This document shows positions 11,782-23,140 of a stretch of DNA of 64,000 nucleotides, piece by piece; the stretch's first letter is position 1; each line of letters opens with the position of its first letter. A program made the translations under genes and the position numbers. The notes beneath the pieces were generated by a model. It saw nothing but the letters and a program-made list of their open reading frames with translations, did no database searches and was not told the DNA's origin. Origin of the DNA: Mactra quadrangularis (taxonomy: Eukaryota > Mollusca > Bivalvia > Venerida > Mactridae); NCBI GenBank assembly GCA_025267735.1, contig CM046298.1, forward strand, positions 31,161,264-31,225,263. Direction: 5' to 3'.

Positions 11782-14700
11782 TCATACATATGTGTATATA
11801 ACAGCACAGTAAACAACAACTACTTCCAGCCACATGGTAAACGTCCTGCAAACATAAGAAATATTACATTATAGATAATATAATAACAATTTACATGTAT
11901 TATCCGCACTGTTGAAACTAGTTGGAAAGCTGTCCGCCTAGATAAATTGGTAGCACACAAGTCTACTGATCCAAGAGTCATAGATTCAATTATCAGGTGG
12001 GGTATTCTTTGTCAGAGCTTGATCATGAAATAATTTCTATGGACGATCACCCTCCTACAACTTATTCTATATAAAGAAAACAGTCTCTGATAGATGTTTG
12101 TACCTAGTTACTCCTTAAATAGCTAAAATAACATAAAAAATTCAATCTGTTGCTAAATTATCAACAAAAATGTTTAATGCAAATGAGTTCTTGTTCATAC
12201 CCTGCGGAAATGATCATGGTCAAACCATGTTTCAAACATGTTTCAAACATGGTCGTTCATGTTTCAAACATGTCCAAATAAGATGTTCCGGCGTTGTTAT
12301 CACAATGTTATGGACATGTTTGGAACATGGTCGATCACGTTTGTAAATTGGCCCCCAGTTCCATAACATGGTAGACCATGTTCAATTTATGAAATGACCA
12401 TAATTCAACTTTGTTTTGTCAACATAATTAGCATATTTGAAACAAGTAAAAGTTATGAAATGACTTTGTTTAATACCATTACTGGTATGCGAGCAGTAGC
12501 CGTGAACGAGTAGTAACCGTGATTTTGATTTTACGCGAAATTAATGTTCGAGTGATATTCAATAAGACAAAATTAAAATGTGTACAAAAAATTATAACAA
12601 TCTGATAAGTATGACGGAAGATATTTACTTTTATGTCAATTAACATAAAAATTATTGAGGACGTCGCGCAGAGGAATCCCGTCCATGTAAATGGGCATAC
12701 ACTATTTTTTAGGGGTTGCAACGATTCGATTTGATACATCGAAACTCGATTGCAAGGGTGCCGATTCAATTTCGATTCAGGACCCGCAAGTTTCGATTCG
12801 ATACTGACTTTTATTAGTGTCTACATAAGTTATAACGATAAAAGCAAAGGCGCGCCTAAAAGTCAAAGTATACGTTGACAGTCCATTACGATTTTATGAT
12901 TAGGATGATTGGAAACTCTGTTCAAAAAATACATTCTATAGTATATGCCCCGATCCTCCGCCACTTGGGTTGGTGTGATTGAATTTTACATGTTCTGACA
13001 AACTGGCAGATTTTGGGCTCCGCATGAGCAAGCCAAGTTTTGTTGTTAATTTAATCAAATTTAAATAGTTTTGCATGTACAGTGTATGTTTAACTAATAT
13101 GTAAAATAGTATATCAAGAACTGTATCTTTCTACAATTTATGATCCATGCTGTCTTCATGTTTTAAGTCAATATTACATTAATAATACATTTTCACGACC
13201 TATACATTCGTACCCAATCCATTTTGTACTTGAATAAAGCAAATATTAATTATCAGATTTTTGAGTTTTGTGTTATCCAATTTTAGTAACAATTTTATCT
13301 TATTAATATTATTTAGTTTGAAGCTCAAATATATGCAATCTCCGTAAACAGAGATCCTGTTCTACTCGCGTTGTCGTACTGGATCTCTACTTAGTCATTG
13401 AAAAGTCACGTTGAGATGAACTTTCTGTCGACCAATCAATGCGTAGCTTTAATCTAGACGAAAACACTATTAATCACATATTGATTTCGTAATTTCTATT
13501 TTTAGACAAAGGTCTGCATGCTTTTTTAACAGCGGTATTATTCACAGTCTGGGATTGGGTGGCTCATTTCAAATTGCGTGATGTAGACGATGTAAACAAG
13601 TTACGTATCATAACAATTTCGTCATGAATATTATGATGAGAAAAGGTCACCTGAACGTGACCTTCGTTTGGAAAAGGCCAGATCTAAATTAGCGAGTATG
13701 CGTAGCGGTAAAATTTTAGATCGGGTTTTAATCAGATTGAAATATATGTATAAATGCACATTTGTAGTACATTGTATTTTTAAAAGAATCAAATCGAAAA
13801 AAAATTGAATCGAAAAAAAAAATAATCGAATCGCATCGAATCGACTTTCCAGTGAATCATTGCAGCACTACTATTTTTAGATTTTCAAATTTATTTATAA
13901 ATCAATGGGAATTAACTTGTATTGACAAAATATCTCCTAAATTAGTTCCCTTTACAAAAAGGGGCTCATAATTGGGGGAGTTAATGTTGTAAATTACTCA
14001 ATTTAATTCACTATTTTGCGATCGATTTTAAAGGCCGTAAAAGGCATTATTTTTGAATGCATGGTTTTCCTTCGATGGTTATTTTATTTTTTTCATTTTT
14101 TTATAAAATGATGCCGTATTTGTTCCTCCATTTATTTAAGTAAGTTTTAACATATATTGAAATTTTATTTAAAGAAAATGACGTTAAAAAAGTATAATTT
14201 TATCAACTTAGCCGTTGTTTACAGAATATCTGCTTGATGTCACGTAACCTATTTATAGCAGTTTTTCGTGTGCGACTGTGTCTCCTTGTATTTCTTAAAT
14301 AATAATCAACAAATCTGCATTTAACTTTGCCAAAATGCTCAATATAGTATAATTAGCAACATATGTCAGCATAAAATTTAATATTTTTAACTTAAAGTTC
14401 TCAAGTTTACATACTTCAAACAGAAAATCAAGGTTACTACTAGCCTAACCATGAATATTCTCATCATTAGTTGACCCCCTTTGAGCCCCTCCTATTAACA
14501 TCATAGATGACGTCATGACACAATTTTTAGACGGACCGATTCGTTTTGAACCCAGGTTTGTTATTTTCAATGTTGATTTGTATATGCCATGGATTTTTTT
14601 AGATATTTTAGAAAAAAATCGAAAAAATCATGGCTACTGCTCGCATACATTGTACCAGTATTATGGTTATCAAATAGCTGTCAGAAACTACTACTGAAAG

Positions 14701-17700
14701 GACTATATTTTGACCATATGTGATATTAATAAGTGACCCTAATGAGCTCTTGTTTTGGCCATATGTTTACAAAGTTTGATTTTAAGTTTCGTTCAAGCAG
14801 TTCTGTCCAAAAACGACACATATAAAATGAACCTTTGTCTGAAAATACCTACATTCGATGGTTATATTTTTTGAGTAAAAAAAATTTAAGCAAATTAAAT
14901 ATGTACAGAAATAAAAACAAGTAAATCTGTGAGCTATTGCTCACTAGTGATACCCCCGCAAAAATCTAAAAATATGCGACAAACAGGAAGTAGATGAACA
15001 AGGAGCATGAAATCGCTTTACACAACATGGGACTATGGGAAGAAGCAGTATGCAAAGTATTAGGCTGCTGCGGGTTATAGTTGCTGAGAAAACTGCGACG
15101 GAAATTTTGTAACAGACGGACGGACACACGGACGCACAAGGGTAAAACAGTATACCCCCCACTTCTTCGAAGCGGGGGTATAATTAAATCCATCATATGA
15201 CCACTAATATTTTTGCATTGATAAATACTTCATTGTAGCAGTGAAGACTCATACACTGTAATACTTATAAGGTAAAATTACTGAAGACACAAAGTCACTG
15301 AAAGATGCTTTCATTTACATAGTGCAAAAAGATTAAATGAATTCAAGATACAATTAATAACAAGTCACATAATTTTTTTACTTTGACCAGCATATAATAA
15401 ACAATATACAGGGAAAAAAATACATCAGCAAATCTATTACAATTCAATAGAATTTGGTGTTTGAGAAGAACAAAAGTATTTCAAACTAATGATGGCTGTT
15501 ATAAACTGTTATTATTGTGATCGGACGCGCGCGGAAGGTTCATTTACGAACGGTTCCACTTCTCCCTAAATCAGTTGGAGGGAGAAGTCACTTCTCCCTA
15601 AAATTTTACCCCAGGATGAGCCCCGAGAGATTGAATGTTTCCTAGCAAAAACGGCTTTTTTTTTAATTCTTCGATATTTCAATGACCGTTTTGGAACAAA
15701 ATGATGTTTAAATGAGTGTTTTATTGAATAATGCACACGATCTTATTACCAAATGGGTATTTGATTAGAAAAACAAGCTTAAACAAATGGGCGTTACTCT
15801 GATGAGGTTTCATAACGGGTCTGATCCAAAACTTTAATGCCGCATCTGAGGGAAATCAAAATGTTAAAAAAGCGGCTTATAAAGTTTTGGAAGCCAGAAC
15901 CTATCACTGACAATGAATTTCTTTGAATTTCATTGAATTTCTGCTACTGATCATAACAAGTATTAATGGAAAATGAAAATAAAAAAAGCTATCAATTTTT
16001 GCTTTGAAATTGTTTAAAAGCACAGCCATACATCCCATCATTAGAACAAAGTATAATATTTGAAAAATGAATTTAATTAAATTTGGTTATCCGAAAGTGT
16101 TATCCGAAATTATTTACACTAAAAAATTACTTATCTTTTATCATTGTTGTCACTTGGCAAATATTTAAAAGTAAATAGATAATATCCATATTATGAGTGC
16201 ATCTTTTATAAGTTGTTGATGACAAAAGATGCTTAATGTCATAATAACTTTTAGTAAAATCCTCTTTAACGGAATAACCTTAATAAAATAGCGGTAAAAC
16301 ACTTAGTCATGCTTTTGTACATTCGGAACATCCTCGACCATTCGCTACGATCAGGTCGAGGGTGTTCCAAATGGCTTTTGTAAGGTTGTGAAAAAAACCA
16401 GTAAGATAATACTCAGTAGTCTCCCTTGAATTTAGAAAAATAGTTTCAGGCTTCTAAGTAATATTTATAAGGATCACTATCCTACGTAAAGATTATCCTG
16501 CTGTTTTATTTCAACAATTTAATGATACACTATTCATCTATAAGTATATGAATATTCTGTCAAAATGTCCATACTTGTTTATAACACAGGTGACAGACTC
16601 AATTTCTTTATATATACTATAATAGGGAAAAATTGAGTCTGTCACCTGTGGTTTATAAACAGATCATGAACAGTTCATGGGCATTGAGAGTATTTTGAGC
16701 AGTACAACTAGCAGAACTTTTTTAACACATAGGTTTAAAATCTTAAGTTAAAATTGTAAAGACATTTTTTACAGTTCATGAATTTTTTTGCATGTTCATG
16801 AATATACCAAGATGCTGGCATTATCATAACTGTCATGGTCAAAACAGGTAAATCATGCCATATCTTAGCATCAACATAAAAAAGGAATTGAACTGAATCT
16901 GAATTCAAAACATAGCCAAAATATTCCACATGATATGGTCTTCATTTAAATTGGATAACCATGATATGCTATTATTTTGACTTTGATTATTATCATGGTC
17001 AAAACATATTGCTGCTTTGACAATGTTGATCAATGATATGGACATGGTCATTTCATAGTCATACCACAACCATTTCATTGCCCCCAATTTCTGTGATGGT
17101 ATATCAAGGTCATATCATTGATAACCATGGTCTAAACATGGTCAGCATTGATTTGGACGTAATCATTTCCGCAGGGTTAAGTATCAACAAGGTTGAATTT
17201 TGATGGTTCTTGCTCAAGAAAACGATAAACTTGGATTTGGTAAAACAGTTAAAAAATTATGGAATGCATTTGCTATAACGATGAATTCACTGAAAAACAT
17301 AAAGACTTACATAAGATAGAGATCTTCAAAGATTTGACAAGACATCATCTCAGAGTACTTTAATACACACAACTTCATCGGTACCTATATAGATGGAAAA
17401 TAAAACAAATAATTATAAATAGGTTATAAGAAATTTGAATATCATCCATTGTGTTGTTTTTAGCCCTGTTTCTTAACCTGATTGGTTGATGTTCAAAAAC
17501 TTAAGTTTCAAAACCAAAATTAATTTGAACTCATGTACGTGGCAAATTTACCTTTTCCCACATGACGTCCGAGAATAAGTAAACTGTTGACTGATTTCAC
17601 CCAAAATGTACTAAGTCAAAATGTAATGAATTATGAATTGGACTATTATCATTATTTTTTTAGATTGATAGGCCACAAGGAAAAAGAAAATAATGTTACT

Positions 17701-19259
17701 TTTATGAATAAATAACAACAACAAAACTTTGTTACAGGCAGTTGAATAAAAAGTTAAATTAAATGTATTATTTATTTGTATTATAAAAAAAATACATGTA
17801 CAACATAAATCTGAACTTGACAAATTCTTCCCTTATGCTACACCTAAACACAGTGCCATCAAAAATTATCATTACACTAGTAAACAAGTTTTTTATATTA
17901 AAACAGTTAAAACAAATTTCAGCTGTATTTATGTGTCACGGCGCTTACCTCTTCACATTATGGGAAGAAGGATATGTAAGCGGCCGGATAGCTCAGTCGG
18001 GAGAGCACTGGCCCAGTAAGCGAGAGGTCCTGGGTTCGAGTCCTGGTCAGGCTGCATATTTCTCTATCCCTGTGACATATGCATTAGATTTCAACAAGTG
18101 AAGGATGAATTATGATATTTATACAGTAGTAGGTGTTGAACATGTACATGTACAAACAATTTTTTTCTTAAATTTCTCAAGTACAGGTAAAAATCATAGA
18201 CAAATTCACATTTTTACAAGTCTATTGATTGAGGGGGTCAGTGGTTTGATTCTCGGTCAGGGCAAACATTTGTCATTTTCCCTCCTAACAATGATTCTTA
18301 ATCATTTAAGGCAGTTGTCAGTCACTGACGATAGAATGTGCCTAGTAGTTGGTTAACAGCTTAATCCAGAGATTTAGCCTATCCAGAAACAGTGTGTGGG
18401 TTGACTGGCCACCGTAATATGACCTATACGAGGTGTTGCTACAGCGTTAAACCCAACAAACAACAAAATTTCACAAAATAAAAACTGAAAAAAACAGTTC
18501 TACTTACCAAAGAATGCAGGGTAGAGGCAATGTTCAGTTCAATGTTTGATAAGACCATGTACATGTATGTATCAATAACAAAGCCAACAGATCTGTGTTG
18601 TTTGATAAGACATCAGATGATATGGTGATGAAAAGTGAAGTCTGTGATGCATGAAAAAGACAAAACATTGAGTTGAAATATATATGAACGTACATTAAAG
18701 ACACATGTGGGTACAATAACAATCACACAATACAACATATTTTGAATTTATTAAACATTCAGTTTTCTCTGCATTATGGGAACAAACCACAATGTTACTT
18801 AACAAGATCTTCAGCTAACCCGTGTGTATCTAAATCTAAAAACGTGAAGATGATCACCAGAAAACAATGTCTTATGCCGACCAAGTCAGACGAGAAAACT
18901 TCACTGAACAAATTTATGCACCATCATCATAAAAAATACATAAATATCAGTACTATATCTTAACAACATGCTATTCTAATTGGCAGACTCGTAACTGGAT
19001 ACTAGATTCTTAATTGCAGCAAGTTGATCAACATTGATCAAGATTCATTTCATAAATAAATAAAGATCTGGTATCAGAGACACACGTACAATGTATAATT
19101 ATATCATAGCGACACAGATTTTATAAACAATCATTTTAAACAAAATAAATTCCAAATAAATTTTTAAAAAATCAAAATGTCTTACCTGTATAAAAGTATC
19201 CAAACAACTGATTTAACAGGTGCGAGCTTCCAAATTTCATACAAAAACATTTCACACAT
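11782..19259 (-). CDS. speculative four-exon minus-strand gene, 98-aa product
   Basis: Consensus splice sites and one unbroken frame link four minus-strand segments: 19259-19186 (ATG to CAG|GTAAG), 18592-18508 (CACAG| to TTTG|GTAAGT), 17384-17311 (acceptor after 'ttttccatctatatag', donor TAT|GTAAGT) and 11845-11782 (acceptor after 'tttcttatgtttgcag', ends TGA). Phases are 2, 0 and 2, and all joins keep the frame. The product would start MCEMFLYEIWKLAPVK and end with a hydrophobic segment (WLEVVVVYCAVIYTYV), which suggests a small membrane protein. I recognise no family. The acceptor of exon 2 has a weak pyrimidine tract; a better one lies 54 bp further upstream in the transcript ('ctttttcatgcatcacag'), but using it breaks the frame. 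AT-rich DNA gives chance splice sites easily, so a non-coding transcript or a false model is quite possible. Confidence 0.28.
11915..12127 (+). mobile_element. tRNA-derived SINE, diverged copy
   Basis: An A-box-like 'aaattggtagcac' and a B-box-like 'agattcaat' are followed by the family body 'catgaaataatttcta', as in the copies at 54531 and 63611. The copy ends before the usual 3' tail. If the minus-strand gene is real, this SINE begins within 75 bp of exon 4, in the intron. Confidence 0.55.
12203..12400. repeat. element end with CATGGTC/CATGTTT palindromic words (left partner)
   Basis: Begins CCCTGCGGAAATGATCATGG and continues with overlapping palindromic words such as 'catgtttcaaacatg' (four or more occurrences). 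The same end appears inverted at 17186 ('aatcatttccgcaggg'), and the sequences just inside both ends share 'tgaaatgacca', 'gccccca' and CATGGTC words. The two may be ends of one ~5 kb element or separate copies. Confidence 0.5.
12710..13870. mobile_element. non-autonomous hAT-type element with exact 8-bp target duplication
   Basis: The left end TAGGGGTTGCAACGATTCGA is mirrored by the complement of the right end (TAGTGCTGCAATGATTCACT). The 8-bp direct repeat CTATTTTT flanks it exactly (12702-12709 and 13871-13878). Subterminal CGATTCGA/TCGAATCG words occur at both ends, as is usual for transposase-binding regions. The 8-bp duplication and the TAG(G/T)G start are hAT superfamily features. The 1161-bp interior has no transposase frame. 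Confidence 0.85.
13879..14916. other. AT-rich non-coding sequence
   Basis: No gene recognised. The word 'tatgcgagcagtagcc' at 12487-12502 recurs inverted at about 14632-14647, and 'agtagtaacc' recurs likewise (12511; inverted near 14432). These may be remnants of long inverted arms around the hAT-type insertion. Confidence 0.4.
14917..15187. mobile_element. dispersed repeat with TACCCCCGC inverted ends, copy 2
   Basis: Nearly the same sequence as 9723-10000 in the same orientation, including 'ctcactagtgatacccccgc' and 'gcgggggtataattaa'. The ACGG tract is shorter (gacggacggacacacggacg), which breaks the minus-strand frame differently from copy 1 and supports a non-coding reading. Confidence 0.78.
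15188..16324. other. AT-rich non-coding sequence with a small hairpin
   Basis: A short inverted repeat 'acttctccctaaa ... ggagggagaagt' lies at about 15559-15602. No gene recognised. Confidence 0.4.
16325..16368. repeat. 15-bp-stem hairpin
   Basis: GGAACATCCTCGACC pairs with GGTCGAGGGTGTTCC across a 14-base loop; one pair is G-T-like, the rest perfect. It could be a small MITE core, an RNA hairpin or chance. Confidence 0.55.
16576..16660. mobile_element. short MITE-like hairpin with CACAGGTGACAGACTC arms
   Basis: Arms 'aacacaggtgacagactcaa' and the complement in 'ttgagtctgtcacctgtggt' close around an AT loop; flanking 'gtttataa' words extend the symmetry. It shares the outer CACAGGTGA with the foldback at 7210-7440. 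Confidence 0.65.
16930..17186. repeat. element end with CATGGTC words (right partner of 12203)
   Basis: Ends 'taatcatttccgcaggg', the inverted form of the start at 12203. Interior words 'aaccatggtctaaacatggt' and 'catttcattgccccc' resemble the left partner in inverted order. Confidence 0.5.
17983..18056 (+). mobile_element. tRNA-like SINE head (A and B boxes)
   Basis: A 73-74-base tRNA-shaped sequence: 'tagctcagtcgggagagc' (D arm, A box) and 'gggttcgagtcc' (T arm, B box), with GCCGGAT and a partly pairing AGGCTGC. The anticodon stem is imperfect (CTGGC against GCGAG) with a loop CCAGTAA. The poor pairing and SINE-rich setting favour a tRNA-derived repeat over a working tRNA gene. It lies in a proposed minus-strand intron. 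Confidence 0.6.
18215..18475 (+). mobile_element. SINE body and 3' end
   Basis: Carries the family body 'agtcactgacgatagaatgt', 'agttggttaacagc', 'cagagatttagcctatccag' and the 3' end 'gcgttaaacccaacaaacaa', typical of molluscan SINEs. Only a weak B-box-like 'gtggtttgattctc' precedes it. Confidence 0.65.
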
Positions 19260-19400
19260 TTTACCTATTGTCTACACCATTGTATTAGGTATCAATAGAG
19301 CGCACGTGAATTAATTTCGTTCACGGTTCTCAACCAATCAGAAAGCTTACCGCTAGTGATCTTGCGGTTTCATAAATTTGACTGCGGGACAAACACACAT
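19260..19400 (-). promoter_or_regulatory. promoter-like region for the proposed minus-strand gene
   Basis: On the minus strand, CCAAT-type sequence ('ctgattggttgag', about 19334-19346) and an E-box CACGTG (19304-19309) lie 45-90 bp upstream of the proposed ATG, in locally more CpG-containing DNA than the surroundings. This is suggestive only; there is no TATA box at a fixed distance. Confidence 0.25.
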
Positions 19401-19519
19401 GGATTAGAAAATCATTCGTGGCTACCTCTCGGATGATCCCGTAAAATGACGATCAGTGTTAGCACGGGAAAAGCCGAAGTGTACCGAATATTTTGCCAGT
19501 CAAAGGTATAAGAAACGTG

Positions 19520-19780
19520 CACTGGCACTGGAGTCCTTACATTCAATAAAATATTCATACTAATGATTAAAAATAACATTGTCGAAAAACAACACCATAA
19601 AACGGTCCTTTTATAACTATCGCTTTTGAGTCGTCACATATCTTATTATAATAAGCTGTGGCACGACTCAAAAGCGATAGTCAAACAGGAACCGTTTTTT
19701 ATACCTTTTTATTCACCAATGTTTTTTTTAATCATAAATATGTAAATAGTTTATCCAATATAAGGACTCCAGTGCCAGTG
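19520..19780. mobile_element. 261-bp foldback MITE with exact 8-bp target duplication
   Basis: TIR CACTGGCACTGGAGTCCTTA at the left, with its perfect complement at the right end. GAAACGTG flanks both sides (19512-19519 and 19781-19788). A second inner inverted repeat ('ctatcgcttttgagtcgt' against 'acgactcaaaagcgatag') forms a hairpin. The 8-bp duplication and CA...TG termini fit a hAT-type MITE. Removing one duplication restores a continuous sequence 'ataagaaacgtgcaccgagc'. Confidence 0.85.
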
Positions 19781-20154
19781 GAAACGTGCACCGAGCCAAC
19801 GACAATCCCTTAAATTTAATTTACAAATTTAATTCAATGTAATAAGCTCTCTATGCTAAGTATATAAATATCATTTTTTTTCTGTTATCATATCAAATAA
19901 TCATACAAAACAATTGTCTCCTCTATTTCATAACTATATACCTGCGGCCGCACGATTTACCGCATACTCCAAATACTTACCGCATACTTCGCACACTCGC
20001 GTTAAAATCGAAAATTCTCTCGCACACTATTATAATTCTCATACCTATATATATTATATACTTACAGTTTTAAATGCGAATTTTCGCTCAAATCACATTA
20101 GCTGTCTGCTTGTCCAAATGATATAGACTGAGAAATACGTACGTTCTGACGGGA

Positions 20155-20520
20155 GAGTAACCCTGGTCCACCTATACCGGGGGGGGGGGGTCGTTTTGAC
20201 TGGGTTGCCTCTGAAACACAAAACAAGTGTATACCATGTCATAAGGGTAGGTCACCTGGGGCGGAGCCGTCTGCAATCCTTATGCAGCGACATCCGCCTT
20301 ATTTCCCTGGACCTTCAATGCATGTCTGCCACCATACTTAAATAGATACCCTTATTTAACGTCTCGTTTTTATTAAAATTATGTAGCTCCATCGACCTAA
20401 TTTTGGGGGCTGTCACGACATACTCTCAGTGGTGACGATGACTCCACACTGTGAGGTGTTAGCCCTGTGGCCAGCCCCCAACAAAAGCCCCCCCCCCCCT
20501 TGATGCTTTTTAAATTTTTA
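20155..20520. other. G/C-run-rich stretch upstream of the transposase-like gene
   Basis: Contains a G12-like run near 20180-20191 and a C11-like run near 20489-20500, and the inverted pair 'ttttgggggctg' and 'cagcccccaacaaaa' at about 20400-20485. It could be an element end or 5' flank; no gene is seen. Confidence 0.35.
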
Positions 20521-20643
20521 TGTTGTTCACTTTGAACATTATTAGATCACTTTTCTGCACCCTGTTAGCATCTAAGGGCCGGTTGGTTCAATGCAGGACA
20601 GGGACATTCTAGAACTACAAACAATAAAAATGATATCAAGCGA

Positions 20644-22809
20644 ATGCGACTGGGACCAAACATATATTCATCGCACTCGTGCTATATATTAGAAAAAACA
20701 CAGAGTGAAATATATTTATCTTTCACAGAAAAATACCCCCATGAGAGAATAGGTCAACGCATGTTTGAGAAGTGCAAGCCTTATTTCATTAGATCGGCCT
20801 CATTCAAAGACAAGACTACGTGCTGTTGTAGAATTCACGTTGAAGCTCGTTCATTATTTAAGTCATGTATGGCGTTCAGGAAGACTATTTTGACAAATAT
20901 AGAAAACCAGTCAGTCAAAATTTACCACAGTTTGACTGAATTAGTGAATGATACGTTATGTGTTCCACCTGGTGATGGAAGATTAATAAAAGCCGAATGT
21001 CTGGCAAGAACTTGTGAAAACTGCGGTGTGCACAAATTTGAGTTACTAGACCAAGAACGTAGTAATGAACAATGTGACAACTTATTGCACTGGGAATGCT
21101 TTGAGTATAAAACTATTAAAGCTAAAAATGGTGAGGATGTAAGAAAACTCATGCTAGTGAGAAAACAAACCACGCCACAATTAATGTTTTCTTACTTTAA
21201 ATCTTTACTTCAGACATACCCAGGTCATCAATTTAGGGCCGAATGGCAAAGTAAACAGTTAAAATGTATCACAATAGCATTGCCAGTGGGTCAATGCACG
21301 ATTTTGCATGACTACAGTGAGAACTATAAATGTCACAGTAAAGAAGAAATACAATCATCCTACTTCCAAAAAGTGGAAGTTTCCTTGCATGTTTCTATAA
21401 TACACAGGCACTCTGTCCTTGGGGTGGATGGGATCGACAGCACTGAGGATGAACCGCACATTGTAACAGAACAATTTATTGTTTTCAGTCCTGACACTCG
21501 CCATGACCACCACTTCACCCACTCAGTTAAGAAATTAGTCATGCAGTACTTAAGATCGGTTGACAAGAGAATTGAAGTGGTGAATGAGTTCACAGACGGA
21601 TGTAGTTGTCAATACAAGAGTTGTCATTGTCTTGGTGAGTATTAAAGAATTTAAAATATAATATATACATGTATATATACAAAACAAAAATATAAAATAT
21701 CTACTCGTTGTACCAAATTTTATTATTTTTTATTTAGATAAATATAGATAAGATAAAACATTAGTTTAACCCCCAAATTGTTAGATGCTATCTTCAGTTA
21801 GTATTGGTGGTAACGACGTCACGTATATATAATAGCAATCACTAAGTACTACTACGGTTATGCTCATTACTACTAATGATTCTTAATTATGTAGGATAGT
21901 TGTCAGTCACTGACGAAAGTATGTGCTTACTAGTTGTTTTACCGCTATATTCATTGTTGTTTTACAGGAGATCTTAGTTATTCATGTGAAGACTTTGGGA
22001 TGAAAAGGTACATACGAATTTTTTTTTGAAACCTCACATGGTCGAGGGCCGCACGATGCAGCAGGCGGGTTTATTAAAAGAATGGCAGACCTGGCTGTTC
22101 TAAGAGGAACACATACAATCCAAATTGCGGAAGACTTATTTTGTTTTGCTTCTGAAAGATTGACAACGCCCAAAGAAAAAGCTGTATGTACTAGAAGGAA
22201 TTTTCGACTGCTTAATGAAATTGAACGTGACAGACCTGAGCGGTCCTTTTACAAATAAAAGATAATAGAAAAATACATCAAGTTATCAATGAAAATGTTG
22301 GCAAGTTATTGTCCCGCAATTTATCATGTTATAACTGTGACAATTGTTTATTAGGTAAGTACAGATCCTGTTCAAATGAAGTATTTATTGGGTCGTGCAG
22401 AGAACTTACCATGAAATCTACTAATAGAGACTCTTAACGTTTTGTGTGAGCAAAATGAACAGCTTAGTGAAGATCCGCACGTATATGATCTTGTATTTCC
22501 AGGCATGGTTTTTGCAGTTCGAGCAGACGACAACACATTCCCATATTATTTAGTGCGCGCATCAACAACTGTGAAAACAACTAAAAAGAAAATGACTGAC
22601 AAATGGGGATGTACTTATCCTCCAGATCGTAAAATCATTGAAGGGTATTATTTTCAGAATGATAAAGAAAGTAGTTTAATGAAATTAGTTAAAAATATTA
22701 GATGTGCAGTGCCAGCTGAGAGTGTAATATACATATGTACTGATTTTGGTGATGCAAATATTGTAACCGTTCCGGATAGTCTGCACGGATTAATTTTGAA
22801 ATGTCTTTA
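20644..22809 (+). pseudogene. decayed transposase-like gene (uncharacterised animal family)
   Basis: The first exon (20644-21634) is open for about 330 codons. It has a CCCRIH motif (residues 60-65), a Cys/His cluster (C124, C127, C143, H149, C152), then HDYSENY (222-228), TRHD (285-288) and FTDGCSCQYK (316-325). I recall this ordered set, followed by a GxGPxD..GG.IK block, from a large uncharacterised family common in bivalves and fish that looks like a DDE-type nuclease; the superfamily name is uncertain. A GTGAGT donor (21635) and TTTTACAG acceptor (21966) define a 333-bp intron and rejoin the frame. Exon 2 carries the expected motif GRGPHDAAGGFIK (about 22039-22077), but a T9 run at 22019-22027 shifts the frame just before it. 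Further breaks lie near 22256 and 22435. The C-terminal piece (22442-22809) is open and includes PGMVFAVRADD. The start is uncertain. The breaks indicate a pseudogene, unless the T9 is a sequencing error. Confidence 0.72.
21868..21950 (+). mobile_element. SINE body fragment inside the transposase-like intron
   Basis: The words 'atgattcttaatta' and 'gttgtcagtcactgacgaaa' match the SINE body at 18280-18345. It lies wholly within the 333-bp intron. Confidence 0.5.
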
Positions 22810-22942
22810 AACATTTATGTGATTAAACTAAATTAAGGACTGAAATCATCTTTCGTCGAAAAAAATGCCAGTTTGCTGATATATAATTCACGTGCTCACT
22901 TTTGATCACTATGATTATATTATTTAGATTAGTAATGCTTTT

Positions 22943-22992
22943 GAATGAGTGAATGCGTGAGTGAATGAATGAGTGAATGAGCGAGTGTGATA
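22943..22992. repeat. short GAATGAGT minisatellite
   Basis: Units 'gaatgagt' and 'gaatgcgtgagt' repeat for about 50 bp downstream of the transposase-like gene. Confidence 0.8.
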
Positions 22993-23140
22993 ATAGACTT
23001 AATATTTTTGTATTATATGATTAGTACTACACAATTAACTAAATGTGAAAATTAAATGAAATAATTAACTTCATTATATGTTTGTTAGTTCATTAATAAA
23101 GCATAGCGTAAGAAAGTGTTACGTTTGATAAAAACGCTTC

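Noticed and set aside
17983..18056. functional tRNA gene
   Set aside because: Imperfect anticodon stem and strong likeness to tRNA-derived SINE heads; kept as a SINE head.
20922..21593. minus-strand 83-aa and 77-aa frames
   Set aside because: Shadows of the long plus-strand transposase-like exon.
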